The notes below the pieces were generated by a model. That model was not told the origin of the DNA. It did not search any database and saw only the letters and a program-made list of their open reading frames with translations. Source: CALKWS01 sp051020515 (GTDB lineage: Bacteria > Actinomycetota > Actinomycetes > Actinomycetales > Beutenbergiaceae). From it: a stretch of 64,000 nt of DNA. The stretch spans positions 3,472,001 through 3,536,000 of the forward strand of contig NZ_CP194857.1 in the NCBI RefSeq assembly GCF_051020515.1, given 5' to 3'. Position numbers and translations under genes: made by a program. This document shows positions 18,840-28,643 of the stretch, one piece after another; within the stretch, counting starts at the first letter, position 1, and each line of letters begins with the position of its first letter.

Positions 18840-19466
18840 GTGAAGGTGTTCAGCTACATCGTGCGCTACGACGTCGGGTTCGCGCCAAACCCCTTTCACG
18901 GGGTCTGCTCTCTTGCCACCTGCAAGCAGGACATCCGCCGGGTCGCCCAGGTCGACGACTGGATAGTCGGCACGGGCTCCCGACCGAACGGCAAAGCAGG
19001 CAACCTCGTCTACGCCATGCGCGTCTCAGAGATCGTGAGCTTCCAGGCGTATTGGGACGATGAACGCTTCGCTGAGAAACGGCCGAACCTTCGGGGCAGC
19101 CGCATGCAGCACTTCGGCGACAACATCTACCACCGCGATCTGGCCGATGAATGGATCCAGGAGAACTCCCGCCACAGTAAGGACGACGGTTCTCTAGAGG
19201 CGCGCCACATGCTGCGCGACACGAAGAGCGAGCGGGTGATGCTCGGAGACGAGTTCGTGTACTTCGGCGGAGACGGCCCAGTCATCCCCGAATCACTGCG
19301 CAACGACTATGGCTTCGACCTCGTGCACTCGGGACCTGCATACCGAAGCAACTTCACCAACGAGCACGTCGCAGCGATCATCGAATGGGTGCGATCGCTC
19401 GAGCCGGGGGTGCAAGGACGCCCGCACGACTGGCCACGTCGCCGGCAGCCAGCAGCAGCCGCGTGA
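18840..19466 (+). CDS. Nucleotide-modification-associated protein, Nmad2 type
   Basis: The product is 208 aa from GTG 18840 with AAGGAGG upstream. MKVFSYIVRYDVGFAPNPFH followed by GVCSLATCKQDIRRVAQVDD and WIVGTGSRPNGKAGNLVYAM is characteristic of the Nmad2 family, predicted by comparative genomics to take part in synthesis or recognition of modified nucleobases. The biochemical activity is not established. It follows a TIR-like gene and is convergent (16-base gap) with the kinase-type gene at 19483. Confidence 0.8.
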   Translation: MKVFSYIVRYDVGFAPNPFHGVCSLATCKQDIRRVAQVDDWIVGTGSRPNGKAGNLVYAMRVSEIVSFQAYWDDERFAEKRPNLRGSRMQHFGDNIYHRDLADEWIQENSRHSKDDGSLEARHMLRDTKSERVMLGDEFVYFGGDGPVIPESLRNDYGFDLVHSGPAYRSNFTNEHVAAIIEWVRSLEPGVQGRPHDWPRRRQPAAAA

Positions 19467-19482
19467 ACGTCAGCGCGCTCAA

Positions 19483-20502
19483 CTAGAACATGGGCTCGAG
19501 GACGCGCGCACGCGCGAACTCACCTCCCAGCACCTCGTTCTGAGGCAGGTGACTGTTGATCCCCCACTTGGGAGGGAAGAAGAGCGTCATCGGCTCCGGC
19601 GTGGAGACGTAGCGCGATTTGATCCGGCTTCTCGCGCTAGCAAGCTCCGGAACCGCCTCACGGCAGTATTTGTCCGTCTCGCAGAAGAGATTCTGAGCGT
19701 CGATCGCCTGGATCGGCCGACCCCAGAGACCGCTGAAGTCAAGTTCCAGGCGGGCGAACTCAGCCTCCTGGTTGTCGACCATCCACATGATCACCTCTTG
19801 CGGCGTGAGACCACCGAGGTCGGAGAATACCTTCTTGATGCCACGTAGCGCGCCCGGACCAGGCTTCGTGAAGTCGTTCTCGGAGAAGTTCACGTGCTCC
19901 GAGTAGTTCAGGTCAATCGCCATCTGGTAAGACATGAAATCCCCCATCAAGGGGAAAGTGTGGAGCAGGTCATAGACCTCTTCCAGCGACTTGGCCTCAA
20001 GAATCCGCTCGCCAAGGCGCGACCGCACGAACATGTCCCGGAACAGCTCCACATGGTTCAGATGCTTGGTCTTGCGACCGTAAGCGTCCGTGGCGCAGAG
20101 GATGAACGCCCCCGTGTAGAGGCCGCCGTTGCGGTCCTTCGCCTCGGTGAGCGCGGCTTCGAACACACCGGTCTCCAGATCTGCAATCCGAGGCGACCGC
20201 CCAAGTATCTCGACGACGGTCTCCCACGTACTGACATTGCTGAAGTTTCGGAACGCGACGATCTGGAACAGACGATCGGCAGGGCTTGAGTCGTCATCGC
20301 GGTAAGCGACGTCACGGATGAGGTACTGGCTGACACGGTCAGCAGCCCGATAGACGTTGCAGAACTTGTACTCCTGAAGAATCCGGTCCTGCGTCCACGG
20401 CCCCGGGGCTCCAGCGACTCGCGCCTCAAACACGTGCTGTCGCTCAGCGGCGAACTTCCAGTAGAGGTCGTAGACCCCGTCCCGGGGAGTTGGTGCTCGC
20501 AT
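19483..20502 (-). CDS. 5-hmdU DNA kinase / thymine-pyrophosphorylase-type helical protein
   Basis: The product is ~339 aa. From ATG 20502 it reads DGVYDLYWKFAAERQHVFEA, then RILQEYKFCNVYRAADRVSQ and YLIRDVAYRDDD, the helical signature of proteins annotated as 5-hydroxymethyl-dU DNA kinase and related thymine-hypermodification enzymes of phages. Further on are LLHTFPLMGDFMSYQMAIDL and a C-terminal KWGINSHLP. CTCC at 20516-20519 on the + strand (GGAG on the coding strand) supports this start over the in-frame ATG at 20541. It lies downstream of the thymidylate-synthase-like gene on the same strand. Such enzymes act on a modified thymine already in DNA; the exact product here is unknown. Confidence 0.75.
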   Translation of the reverse strand: MRAPTPRDGVYDLYWKFAAERQHVFEARVAGAPGPWTQDRILQEYKFCNVYRAADRVSQYLIRDVAYRDDDSSPADRLFQIVAFRNFSNVSTWETVVEILGRSPRIADLETGVFEAALTEAKDRNGGLYTGAFILCATDAYGRKTKHLNHVELFRDMFVRSRLGERILEAKSLEEVYDLLHTFPLMGDFMSYQMAIDLNYSEHVNFSENDFTKPGPGALRGIKKVFSDLGGLTPQEVIMWMVDNQEAEFARLELDFSGLWGRPIQAIDAQNLFCETDKYCREAVPELASARSRIKSRYVSTPEPMTLFFPPKWGINSHLPQNEVLGGEFARARVLEPMF

Positions 20503-20635
20503 AAACTGTGCCTGTCTCCGTTTTGTGCTGCCTATGGTCATCCGCTTCTCGTGGCGAGATGCAAGTCCGACCCGTCGGCCACTGGTTCGCTCCATCATCT
20601 CTCGCCGGACGCGTCGCAGCCCGCCAGAACCGCCG

Positions 20636-22195
20636 TCATGATCGTCCCGCGTCGCGGCGTAGCGTGTCGACTCCATCCGGGTCGGACAGCGCGACCGCAA
20701 GCACGAGGCGTAACGCGGTCGCCGTCAGGCGCTCTGCCAATGCGAGCTTCTCCATCCACTCGCCCTGCGGGTGGAGCTGGAGGAAAGCATTCAACTCGTC
20801 GAACACCGTCGAGGCCTCTGCGGCCTCGGCATGAACGGTCCCGACCTCGCCGACGACGTCACGCGCCTTCATGAGTTCCTCGAAACCATCCGGGCCGTCG
20901 CTGAACCGCTCACCGCCATTCGTGAAGAGTTGCTCGGCGACGTCGGTCGACTGGTCCGCGAGGAAGGTCTCATATTTGACTGCATACACGAGGAGATCGA
21001 CCACAGTGTCCAGAAGTGCCTCTCTCCCCGCTGCCGCACCACCTGCCACCTGATCGATGCGATCGATCTTGCGGGCGAGGTTGGCGGCGATGCTGATCAG
21101 CTCCCCGCGCTTCTTCCACGAGTTGCCGTAGGCGGCGTCCTTCGACCGATGCAAGGCGATGACCGACTCGCGCAGGTCGACCCAATCCACCGTGGAGACG
21201 GACTGGGACAGTAGCTGGGCGGAGTCTCGAAACAGTTGCTCGTGGAGCGCGAAGGCGATGTCGCTGTGGCCGAGCTCGTCGACGAGTTCACGTTGCCGGG
21301 CGTCGTCAGCACCTGCGGCGATCTCCCACTTGATCGCGATCGCTTGAAGGAACTGACGCAGTAACGGGTCGGAGAAGCCAGCGATCTCCACGTGACAGTT
21401 CTCCCCGGACGCCAGTCGAGCTTCGATGTCGAACCAGCGATCGAGCACACCCGCGAAGTCCTCCCACCGAGTCCCGAACTGAGCGCCCGCCCACGCCTCC
21501 TCATAGCCGGTGGCGCCACCAAACCCGGCGAGGGCACGGTCAGCTTGCTCATTCCGCTCGTCGTAGAGATGAAGGGATGAGATGAAGAACGACGCGTGAC
21601 CGAGTCGCGCACCGAGCCAGAAGGCCATCATCTCGTGCAGGACACTCCACTCGAACGTGTTGATGCCGGAGAATCCCCACAGGATGTCGTTGGAACGCAC
21701 GGTCACGTTGAGGTGTACGCTGCCATCCCTGACGAGGAAGTGCAGCCAGTTGTTGCAGGGCACATCGAGCGTATCCGCGAAGTCGCGCGCCGGATCGAAC
21801 AGGACGGCGACCGCCCGGCGAGACTCAGGGTCCGAACGGAGGAGCTTGCGGATCTCATCCACTTGATCGACTCCACCCCAGTCGCGCAACCGTGGCCCAT
21901 AGCCACCACGCCATGTCACCTGGTCATCCGAGAACTGCAGCGCGCGGCCGAGGTAGCGGGCTAGATACTCCATGTCATTGCGCCCAGCGAGCACCCACAT
22001 CGTCTCGGCGATGGTCGCGAACACATCGTTGCGACGACCCGGTACTGTGATGAAACGTTCCGTTGGCTGCGCCAAGGTCACAGTACGTGCGAGACGCTCG
22101 TGAGTCGGCAGTCCGCGAACCGTCACCGGTTGCCCACTCGAACGAATCTCGGCAAGCTCAGCGATGAAGGCCCGCGCAGCATTGCGATAGAGCAT
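20636..22195 (-). CDS. Thymidylate-synthase-like protein fused to an Nmad1 (DUF1599) domain
   Basis: The product is 519 aa from ATG 22195 behind GGGGAGGG. Residues ~30-290 follow the thymidylate synthase fold: RRAVAVLFDPARD, the catalytic Cys at 147 in LDVPCNNWLHFLV, and VRSNDILWGFSGINTFEW, where RS-x-D and an Asn are kept. The retained Asn fits a uracil base rather than the cytosine used by dCMP hydroxymethylases (inference). Residues ~345-412 (HRSKDAAYGNSWKKRGELIS…ANLARKIDRID) match the Nmad1/DUF1599 helical domain. It probably makes a 5-substituted dUMP, which the neighbouring kinase-type protein could use after incorporation into DNA. Confidence 0.78.
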   Translation of the reverse strand: MLYRNAARAFIAELAEIRSSGQPVTVRGLPTHERLARTVTLAQPTERFITVPGRRNDVFATIAETMWVLAGRNDMEYLARYLGRALQFSDDQVTWRGGYGPRLRDWGGVDQVDEIRKLLRSDPESRRAVAVLFDPARDFADTLDVPCNNWLHFLVRDGSVHLNVTVRSNDILWGFSGINTFEWSVLHEMMAFWLGARLGHASFFISSLHLYDERNEQADRALAGFGGATGYEEAWAGAQFGTRWEDFAGVLDRWFDIEARLASGENCHVEIAGFSDPLLRQFLQAIAIKWEIAAGADDARQRELVDELGHSDIAFALHEQLFRDSAQLLSQSVSTVDWVDLRESVIALHRSKDAAYGNSWKKRGELISIAANLARKIDRIDQVAGGAAAGREALLDTVVDLLVYAVKYETFLADQSTDVAEQLFTNGGERFSDGPDGFEELMKARDVVGEVGTVHAEAAEASTVFDELNAFLQLHPQGEWMEKLALAERLTATALRLVLAVALSDPDGVDTLRRDAGRS

Positions 22196-22370
22196 GCATA
22201 CCCTCCCCGAGCCGCTTCGATCTTGAGATCGAGTATCCCGCGTGGCGCGAGGAATCCCGTGATCGAACAAGTCCGGTGCCGGTCGTGTCGTGGCATAGAG
22301 ACTGCCGCGTCAGTTCTTCGGCGGCGGGGGCGTCAGTATGCGACGACAGGGTCGGGGTCGTGCCGGCGCG

Positions 22371-22730
22371 TTAGCGCGAGACCTCGTCATATCGCGGCCT
22401 GGCCCGATGAGCTCGGCGTCGAATGGCGATCTCGCACGTCCATGTGTGAAACAGGAGCAGCGCGGTGATCGGCCCATTGACGATGAGCTTCAGCATGTTC
22501 CAGGTGGCGAGGAGAACGAGCAGGTTCAGCCAACCCGAACCGCCGCTATCAATGGTGGTGATGCACCAGCTCGCGACGAACCCATAGGGCACTGCAACGA
22601 GCATGGCCGGGATGCCCCAGCGCAGGCCGCGGCGAGTGCGGGTCGCGGCGATCAGGAGGTTGGTGGGCGCGTAGCTGAGGATGGTGTGGGTGCGGACGCC
22701 GGCCGCCCAGATGAGCCGGAACATGGGCAT
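22371..22730 (-). CDS. Small integral membrane protein next to the relaxase
   Basis: The product is 119 aa from ATG 22730 with AGAGGA upstream. MPMFRLIWAAGVRTHTILSY opens a protein with two or three hydrophobic segments (GIPAMLVAVPYGFVASWCI, WLNLLVLLATWNMLKLIVN) and a basic C-terminus (IRRRAHRARPRYDEVSR). No enzyme motif. Small membrane proteins of this type are often found beside MobF relaxases in actinobacterial conjugative elements. The role is unknown. Confidence 0.65.
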   Translation of the reverse strand: MPMFRLIWAAGVRTHTILSYAPTNLLIAATRTRRGLRWGIPAMLVAVPYGFVASWCITTIDSGGSGWLNLLVLLATWNMLKLIVNGPITALLLFHTWTCEIAIRRRAHRARPRYDEVSR

Positions 22731-22881
22731 AGTCCTCTCAGGGGTTCGGCGACAAGAACCTGAAAGGACCGCCCGCTGTTGCGGGTTGGTCATGCTGTAG
22801 CGGGGAGCGACAGCGCCAATATAGAGGCCGCCTCGTCATCCATCGTACGACGCGGCCCTGACATCGGGAAGGGCATGCGTG

Positions 22882-25800
22882 TCATAGCGAGCGGCGCACG
22901 GGCTCTTGTCCGGGCCGCCGCTGCGGCTCCTCCCCCGGCCCTCGCGCGAGGTCGCGTGCGCGGTCGAGGGCGGCGCTCGCGCGGGCCGCGTCGATCTTCT
23001 GCGCGTCGTTCTCGGCGGGAGCGCCGAGCGGCGTGGGATCGGTGATGCCGTAGCGGTCGCGGTACGCGGCGACCGTACGAGCCAGGCCGCGCCAGGTCGC
23101 GGCGGTCTTGGCGTCCTTCGGCGGGGCGCCGAGCGCCTTCGCCCACCCCTTGCCTTCGATGAGCGCGGCGTCGAGAAGGGCGTCGGCGCGGGTCTCGATG
23201 AGGTCGCGGCGTTCGGTGAGCGCCTGCCGGAGCTCGCCGCTCATGGTGCCGGTGGCTTCGGGGATGAGGCCGGCGATCAGCCGGGGCGTCTTGCGGGCGC
23301 GGCCGGAGCCGGCGGGGCGGGCGGTGGCGCGAGTCACGCGGTAGTGGAGGACGGCGGCGATGTCGTCGACATCGGAGAAGCCCCGTGCCCGCACGAGCCG
23401 TGGCAGCAGGGCCTCGATGTCGTGGTGGTTGGCTTCGGCACGGCGAAGCTCGGCAGTCAATGCGCCGAACGCTGGGGAGCTGATCGCGGCGCCCGCATCG
23501 TCGTCGGTGAGTCCGGATGCGCGCACGAGGTTCGCCCACCTGTCGCGTTGGGCGGCGGCGGCGATCGTCTCGTACTCCGCAGCGAGCTGACCGATGTTCC
23601 TCCAAGCGTCCTGCTCGGCGGCGATGGTCTCGTGGGCGGAGAGCTCGGCGCCGACGTGCTGGAGCACCCCGAACAGCACGCTCTTGGCGGTGGCGTCGGT
23701 GTTGTCGCCGGGGTGAGGTCCCTGGTGGGAGTCGTCGGGCTTGTCGATGGTGACGTAGGCGAGGTTCGCGTCTCGGCCGCGGGTGAGCGCGACGTACAGG
23801 TTCTCCCTCGTCATGGATGAGTCGACAAGGACGTGCGAGGTGTCCACGGTGATGCCCTGTGCCCGGTAGGAGGTCACCGCGTAGCCGAGGTCCAGGTGCT
23901 CGGCCGCATAGTCCGCCGGGAGCACAACCGATCCGCCCCGTCTGTGCTCGACGCGGCGGAGGGTGACTGAGCCGTCGTTGCGGATGTCGGTGACGGTCCA
24001 CCGGTCGCCGTTGCGAACCCAGGACCGGCCGGCACGCAGGCGGCGGTCGTTGCGGCGGGTGATGACCGTGTCCCCGGCTGCGGCGCGGGTGCCATCGTGC
24101 AACTCGGCCTCGCGGGTGCCGTGGACGGTGCCGTCGAGGATCAGGTCCGTACGGGCGCGTTGGTTGAGCGCGAGGACGGATTCGTTGGAGTCGGTGACCA
24201 GCACCGTCGCACGGCCCGCTTGCCGGTCGGCTCGCCATGCGGTGTAGGCGGCGTCGATCATCGCCTCCGTCTCCCCGCCCTGGATGCGGTCGTGGTCGAG
24301 GTAGGTGTCGATGACCTCAGTGCGCCCGTGCCGAAGGCCGAGGGAGGCGGTCTTCTCCCACGAGTTCGTGAACCTGTGGATATCGGCCAACTCGGGCGCA
24401 TCGTACCGATCGTGGACCAGCAGAGAGAATGCGCCACCGGCGTCGACGGACTGGAGCTGCGCATAGTCCCCGACCAGCAGCACCTTCGCCCCCGCCCCGG
24501 CCGCCAGCGCGGTGATCCGGTCCAGGGACAGCGTGCCGGCGAGGGACGCTTCGTCCACGATCACGAGCTGACCCGTGCGGAACGACTGGCCGGTGCGTTG
24601 ATGGATCTCCCACCACTTCGCAGTGTTCTCCGTCGCGATCCCGAGGTCGTCGGCGAGGACCTGCGCGGCGACCGCAGACGGCGCAAGCCCGACCACGCTG
24701 CCGGGTCCGTGCTCGGCCTCCCATGCCCGCCGCGACGCGGACATCGCCGTGGTCTTGCCCGCTCCGGCCGGGCCGACCAGGACATCGACAACGCGGCCGG
24801 ACACGGCGACCGACACCAACGCGGCGGCTTGATCGTCGCCGAGCACCCGCCCTTCCCGGTCGGGCCTGGTAGCGATCCGCTCCACCGTGGAAAGTGGCAC
24901 GGTCGGGCCGGTCGTCATGCGGGCGCGCTTGAGGAGGCGGTCTTCGGCTGCCAGCAGGAGCTCGGAGGAGAACACCGTCGAGTGCTTCGGCCGGAACACC
25001 GAAGTGCCATCCGGCCGGCGGAACGCCACCGGGCTCGTCGCGAGCTCGGGCGGGGTGAGCCGCAGCGACGCGGCCTCGGCGGCATCCACGACCAGTCCGA
25101 CGACCGCTTCCCGATCCACGGTGGAGGCGAACCGGTAACCCATCGTCTGCCGGGCCGCCTCGGCGGTGAGATTCCACCGACGCCAGGTGGAGCGCTTCTC
25201 GCCCACCACCTCCACGACCGACTGGCCATGGGACGCGATCACGTCCAAGGGGATGTCGTCGGCGCGAAGCAGCAGCGGTGCGTCGTTCGCTGCGACTATC
25301 CGCGCCCATGAGGTCGCATCCGTGCCGAGGATACGGCCGGCGCGGTGCCGCCATTCGGCGGTCAGGTCAGCCAGCGACCGGACCTGCTTCTCTGGGCGGG
25401 TGGTGAGGGTGGCTTGGGCGCGGAGCTTGATGATCGTTGCAGTCGAGGGCTGACGGCCGTGCTTGTCGACGTACTCGGCGATGAGCCGGTTCTTCTCGGC
25501 CTCAATGTGCCGGGATCGGGAGGAGAACTCGGCCACCAGCTCCTCCGGCACGGCCGCCACCGCCCACGCCGGATTGCGGTCCCGGCCCATCTCGCGGGAC
25601 TCCCAGAAGACGCCAAACGACCTCGTGAGGTGGTCGGCGAACACGGCCTCGTGCAGCTCGGAGAGCGCGACCGTCGCGGCGTGCATGGGCCGGCCGTCGA
25701 GGGAGCGCCACTTGCCGTCCAGGACGGTCTGCACCTTGTTCGAGATGACGACATGAGTGTGCAGGTGCGGATCTCCAGCCCGGGAGTCGTAGTGGTCAAA

Positions 25801-26429
25801 CGCCGTGGCGATCAGGCCACGGACATCTACCTGTGCAACGGCTCCACCGCGTGCGGTTGCGCCGGTGCGGGTGGCTGCAACCTCCCGCTCCATGAACGCA
25901 ACCACCTCCGCAACCGCCGCATGATGCGCCTCGGCAATGAGCGCCTGCGTGCCCGCGTCCGCGACTGCCCACAGCACTGATGCGGACTTCGGGATTGAGA
26001 ACGTGAAGTCGTACCCAGCGACCGCGCGCCGCGTCCCCCGCCCCGCTTCTTCGGCTTCGATCTGCGCACCCGCCTCGGCACGCGAGGCCGGCCCGAGGCC
26101 GGGATCGAGCGCCGCGGCGCGCTCCTCGATGCGATCCGCCGCGGTCTTGTACGCGGGATACGCCAGTCCGAGCGGGTCGCCGGTGACAGGGTGCCGGCCC
26201 ATCCCGACAAGAAGCTGGAGTTGGGATTCGGAGACCTGATCGCCTTCCACGATCACCCCGCCCAGCGCTGCGACGCCCGCGCCGAGCCAGCGACCCGGCG
26301 GGCTGCCCGCCTCGGCGTAGTACCTCGTCAGCGGGGTCGAGAGTGAGCGGTCACCTCGCCTGCGGCGACGGTGCGGAGCAGGTACTTGTAGCCGTCGCCG
26401 GCGCTCATCACGCGCATCGAAACGGTCAT
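22882..26429 (-). CDS. MobF relaxase / TraI-like helicase, frameshifted near its N-terminus
   Basis: The first residues (MTVSMRVMSAGDGYKYLLRT, from ATG 26429) are in one frame. After about 26350 the protein continues in another as GDRSLSTPLTRYYAEAGSPP to the stop, ~1182 aa in all. The HUH motif HLHTHVVI marks the TrwC/MobF relaxase domain that nicks oriT and stays bound to the DNA 5' end. The C-terminal half is a RecD-like helicase: Walker A VGPAGAGKTTAMSASR, Walker B LVIVDEAS, and VTSYRAQGITVD (motif V/VI region). It is the central DNA-processing protein of the element's conjugation. If the frameshift is real, the N-terminal Tyr region would be lost. Confidence 0.88.
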
Positions 26430-26503
26430 ACACGTAGGTGTTCGCGGTACAACTGACGTAAGCATCACAGTGGCCGCAGGTCGCCGCCGATAAAGTTGGG
26501 AAG

Positions 26504-27385
26504 GTGAAGAACCCGGCCGCACGCATCGTCTTGTCGGTTGCTGCTGTTGTAGTGGTTGCGTTCGGGCTGTTCTCTGCCAGCGTCGCGATATGGGGCTCGT
26601 GGTGGCGGTTCCCCAACATGCCGACCGCCGAAGAATGGTCTGCCATATTCGGAGCGTCAGCTCTGGTTGCGTTGGGGTTCGCTTGGTATCAGATTCGTCA
26701 GGTGGATCAGTCGAACAAGGCGCTGATCGCATCGAACGAACTGGCGCGCCAGGTCAACGTCGAAGCCGTCCGACCGAGGGTCCAGGTCGCCCTGGAACCC
26801 ACTCGTTTCGTTCGAAAGAACCGCGGTGCACCGGCAGAGGGCACGCTTCATATCGCCGTACGAAACATCGGGGTGAGTCCGGCCCACGAGGTGCGGTTGC
26901 GCGTGAGCCCGCCGTTCACTTCCCTGGAGAAATTCTTCAAACCTGGAATGATGAACGCACATTTCGCTGAGGTCAACGAGACGTTCAGCGGCAACGTGAG
27001 CTTTCGTACGCTCAATCCGGGCAACACATACATCTGGTTCCTGGGTCAAGTACCTGAGTTGTTTGACGACGCGTCGGGAATCCCGCGCCGCTGGGAAGTC
27101 GAAGCCGAGTACACCGGAACGGCATCTCCAGAACCGTTCCACGAAACGTTTGTACTCGACCTCGACGTCGAGAAGCGCATCGAGTTGCCTATCGATCCAC
27201 TCGTGCGTATTGGCAAGGACATCGAGGCCGTCGGAAGCAAGCTCGAAGCAATCAAGGGCGTTGTTCCGAAGAAGCTCACGCTCAGCGACGATTCCTTCGA
27301 GGCACTTGGGAGGCGCAGCCGCGGGATACGATCTTCGGCGGTCGGTGCACGGCGAGCGCCATCTTGGCTGCGAAGACCCCGTTGA
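26504..27385 (+). CDS. Hypothetical membrane-anchored protein
   Basis: The product is up to 293 aa from GTG 26504. It has two N-terminal transmembrane helices (ARIVLSVAAVVVVAFGLFSA and WSAIFGASALVALGFAWYQI), then a cytoplasmic region with a beta-rich segment (HIAVRNIGVSPAHEVRLRVS…RWEVEAEYTGT). The last ~25 residues are Arg/Ser-rich and unlike the rest, so the true end may lie upstream. No family recognised. It is divergent from the relaxase, across a 74-base gap. Confidence 0.6.
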   Translation: MKNPAARIVLSVAAVVVVAFGLFSASVAIWGSWWRFPNMPTAEEWSAIFGASALVALGFAWYQIRQVDQSNKALIASNELARQVNVEAVRPRVQVALEPTRFVRKNRGAPAEGTLHIAVRNIGVSPAHEVRLRVSPPFTSLEKFFKPGMMNAHFAEVNETFSGNVSFRTLNPGNTYIWFLGQVPELFDDASGIPRRWEVEAEYTGTASPEPFHETFVLDLDVEKRIELPIDPLVRIGKDIEAVGSKLEAIKGVVPKKLTLSDDSFEALGRRSRGIRSSAVGARRAPSWLRRPR

Positions 27386-27569
27386 CATCGAGGTGGTTGC
27401 GCGCGTAGCTCCTCAGGGACCTGTTCGGGTTGCAGACACAGGCTGAGGGTAGCGCCAAATGAGCCTCCAGTTGCGGCGGCAATCCGCGAGGTATTGCGCC
27501 CGCGGCCGCGTCCGGCTCCAAGTCGCTGGTCAACACGATCACCCTCCACGCCTTCGGTGGCCGAGCCGC

Positions 27570-28418
27570 TCAGCTACGGGTATGCGTTACGCGCCGGAGG
27601 TCATACAGCCGGAATGCTTCGCTCAGGGTCATGGTCGCCGCTGCGATAGCAGGGCCGACATCGTTGTCGAGGTCTCCGCGTAGCCGCACGATCGAACCGC
27701 CCGACTCCTCGCGTACGACCTCATTTCGGTCGAGTCGCATGACGCCGAAATGATATTGCGCGTGGGCAGCCGCGCTGCCTGATCGCCAGATTGCCTGCGT
27801 CGCACCGATGAGCAGGTCGTCATCGACGCCGTGCATGTGCTGTGCGACCCAGTCGATCGCCCCGGTCTGATGGAACCGAATCTTCGTGACGTCCTCTCGC
27901 AGGCCGAGCGCAGTCGCGACCTTCTGCAAGCTGGCTTGCCGCTCGCGCAGTTGCTCCAGGAGGCCCGTACGAACCTCCTCAGGTTTGCCTTCCGGGATCT
28001 GCATATCGCGGCAGGATGTGACCTGAACACGAAGGTCGTCGGCGCGGAGCCTGAGCGCCCGCTCGCGACGTTCTTGCCGCGTTGGCGGTGCGAGGACCCA
28101 CACCGCGTTCACCGCCGCGACGAACGCGGTCCGCGCAACGGTCATGTAGGCCGTCGGGTACATCGTGCTTGTTGCCCGCATGGCATCGATCGCGAAATCC
28201 AAGTGCTCGGAGGAGATGCACATCGAGTACCAGACGGGGTTCTCGACACTCAATCCGTCGACGGAGTCAGCTGCGAGCGAGCTTCCAGGCTCGGGCGACA
28301 TCGGATTCTCTGCACGCTTACGCCAGGCATCGACCGCTTCCGAGATGCGGTCCAGACGCCTAAGCCACTCATTGTTCTCGGGCGGTGGAGGCTGCCGCCC
28401 GGGTCGCCGCTTCGTCAT
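27570..28418 (-). CDS. Hypothetical helical protein
   Basis: The product is 282 aa from ATG 28418. After a Pro/Arg-rich start (MTKRRPGRQPPPPENNEWLR) it is mainly alpha-helical: SSEHLDFAIDAMRATSTMYP, TRQERRERALRLRADDLRVQ and a C-terminal ATMTLSEAFRLYDLRRV. It has no membrane segment, enzyme motif or recognised family. The pattern of conserved-looking Trp/His patches (DWVAQHMHGVDDDLL, SAAAHAQYHFGVM) suggests a real folded protein. Probably ICE cargo. Confidence 0.65.
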   Translation of the reverse strand: MTKRRPGRQPPPPENNEWLRRLDRISEAVDAWRKRAENPMSPEPGSSLAADSVDGLSVENPVWYSMCISSEHLDFAIDAMRATSTMYPTAYMTVARTAFVAAVNAVWVLAPPTRQERRERALRLRADDLRVQVTSCRDMQIPEGKPEEVRTGLLEQLRERQASLQKVATALGLREDVTKIRFHQTGAIDWVAQHMHGVDDDLLIGATQAIWRSGSAAAHAQYHFGVMRLDRNEVVREESGGSIVRLRGDLDNDVGPAIAAATMTLSEAFRLYDLRRVTHTRS

Positions 28419-28643
28419 AGCCGCACCATATCTCCGTTCCCACGCGCACCTTCGCGACCCGCTCTACCGCGACCTGCAAGACGCGTGGTAACTCCGAGGG
28501 GCGGTCGGAACGACCTGCATGAGCGGTGACGGTTCGACCGGCTCAGGATGGTCGATGGGGGGCGAGCACCTGGCAGGTGACCAGCCTGGTGTCGAGTTCG
28601 CGAGTGGACCACGGCCAGGGATCACGAACCTGTCGGAGTCCTG

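Noticed and set aside
22790..24238. Long antisense reading frame (482 codons) opposite the relaxase, and similar long frames opposite conjugation genes
   Set aside because: Arg/Pro/His-rich sequence without motifs; typical GC-rich shadow frames of strong genes.
27282..27542. Reverse-strand frame (VIVLTSDLEP…) between the membrane protein and the 282-aa gene
   Set aside because: The phrase resembles a PIN-toxin C-terminus, but the rest does not, and it overlaps the end of 26504-27385. Too little to call a remnant.
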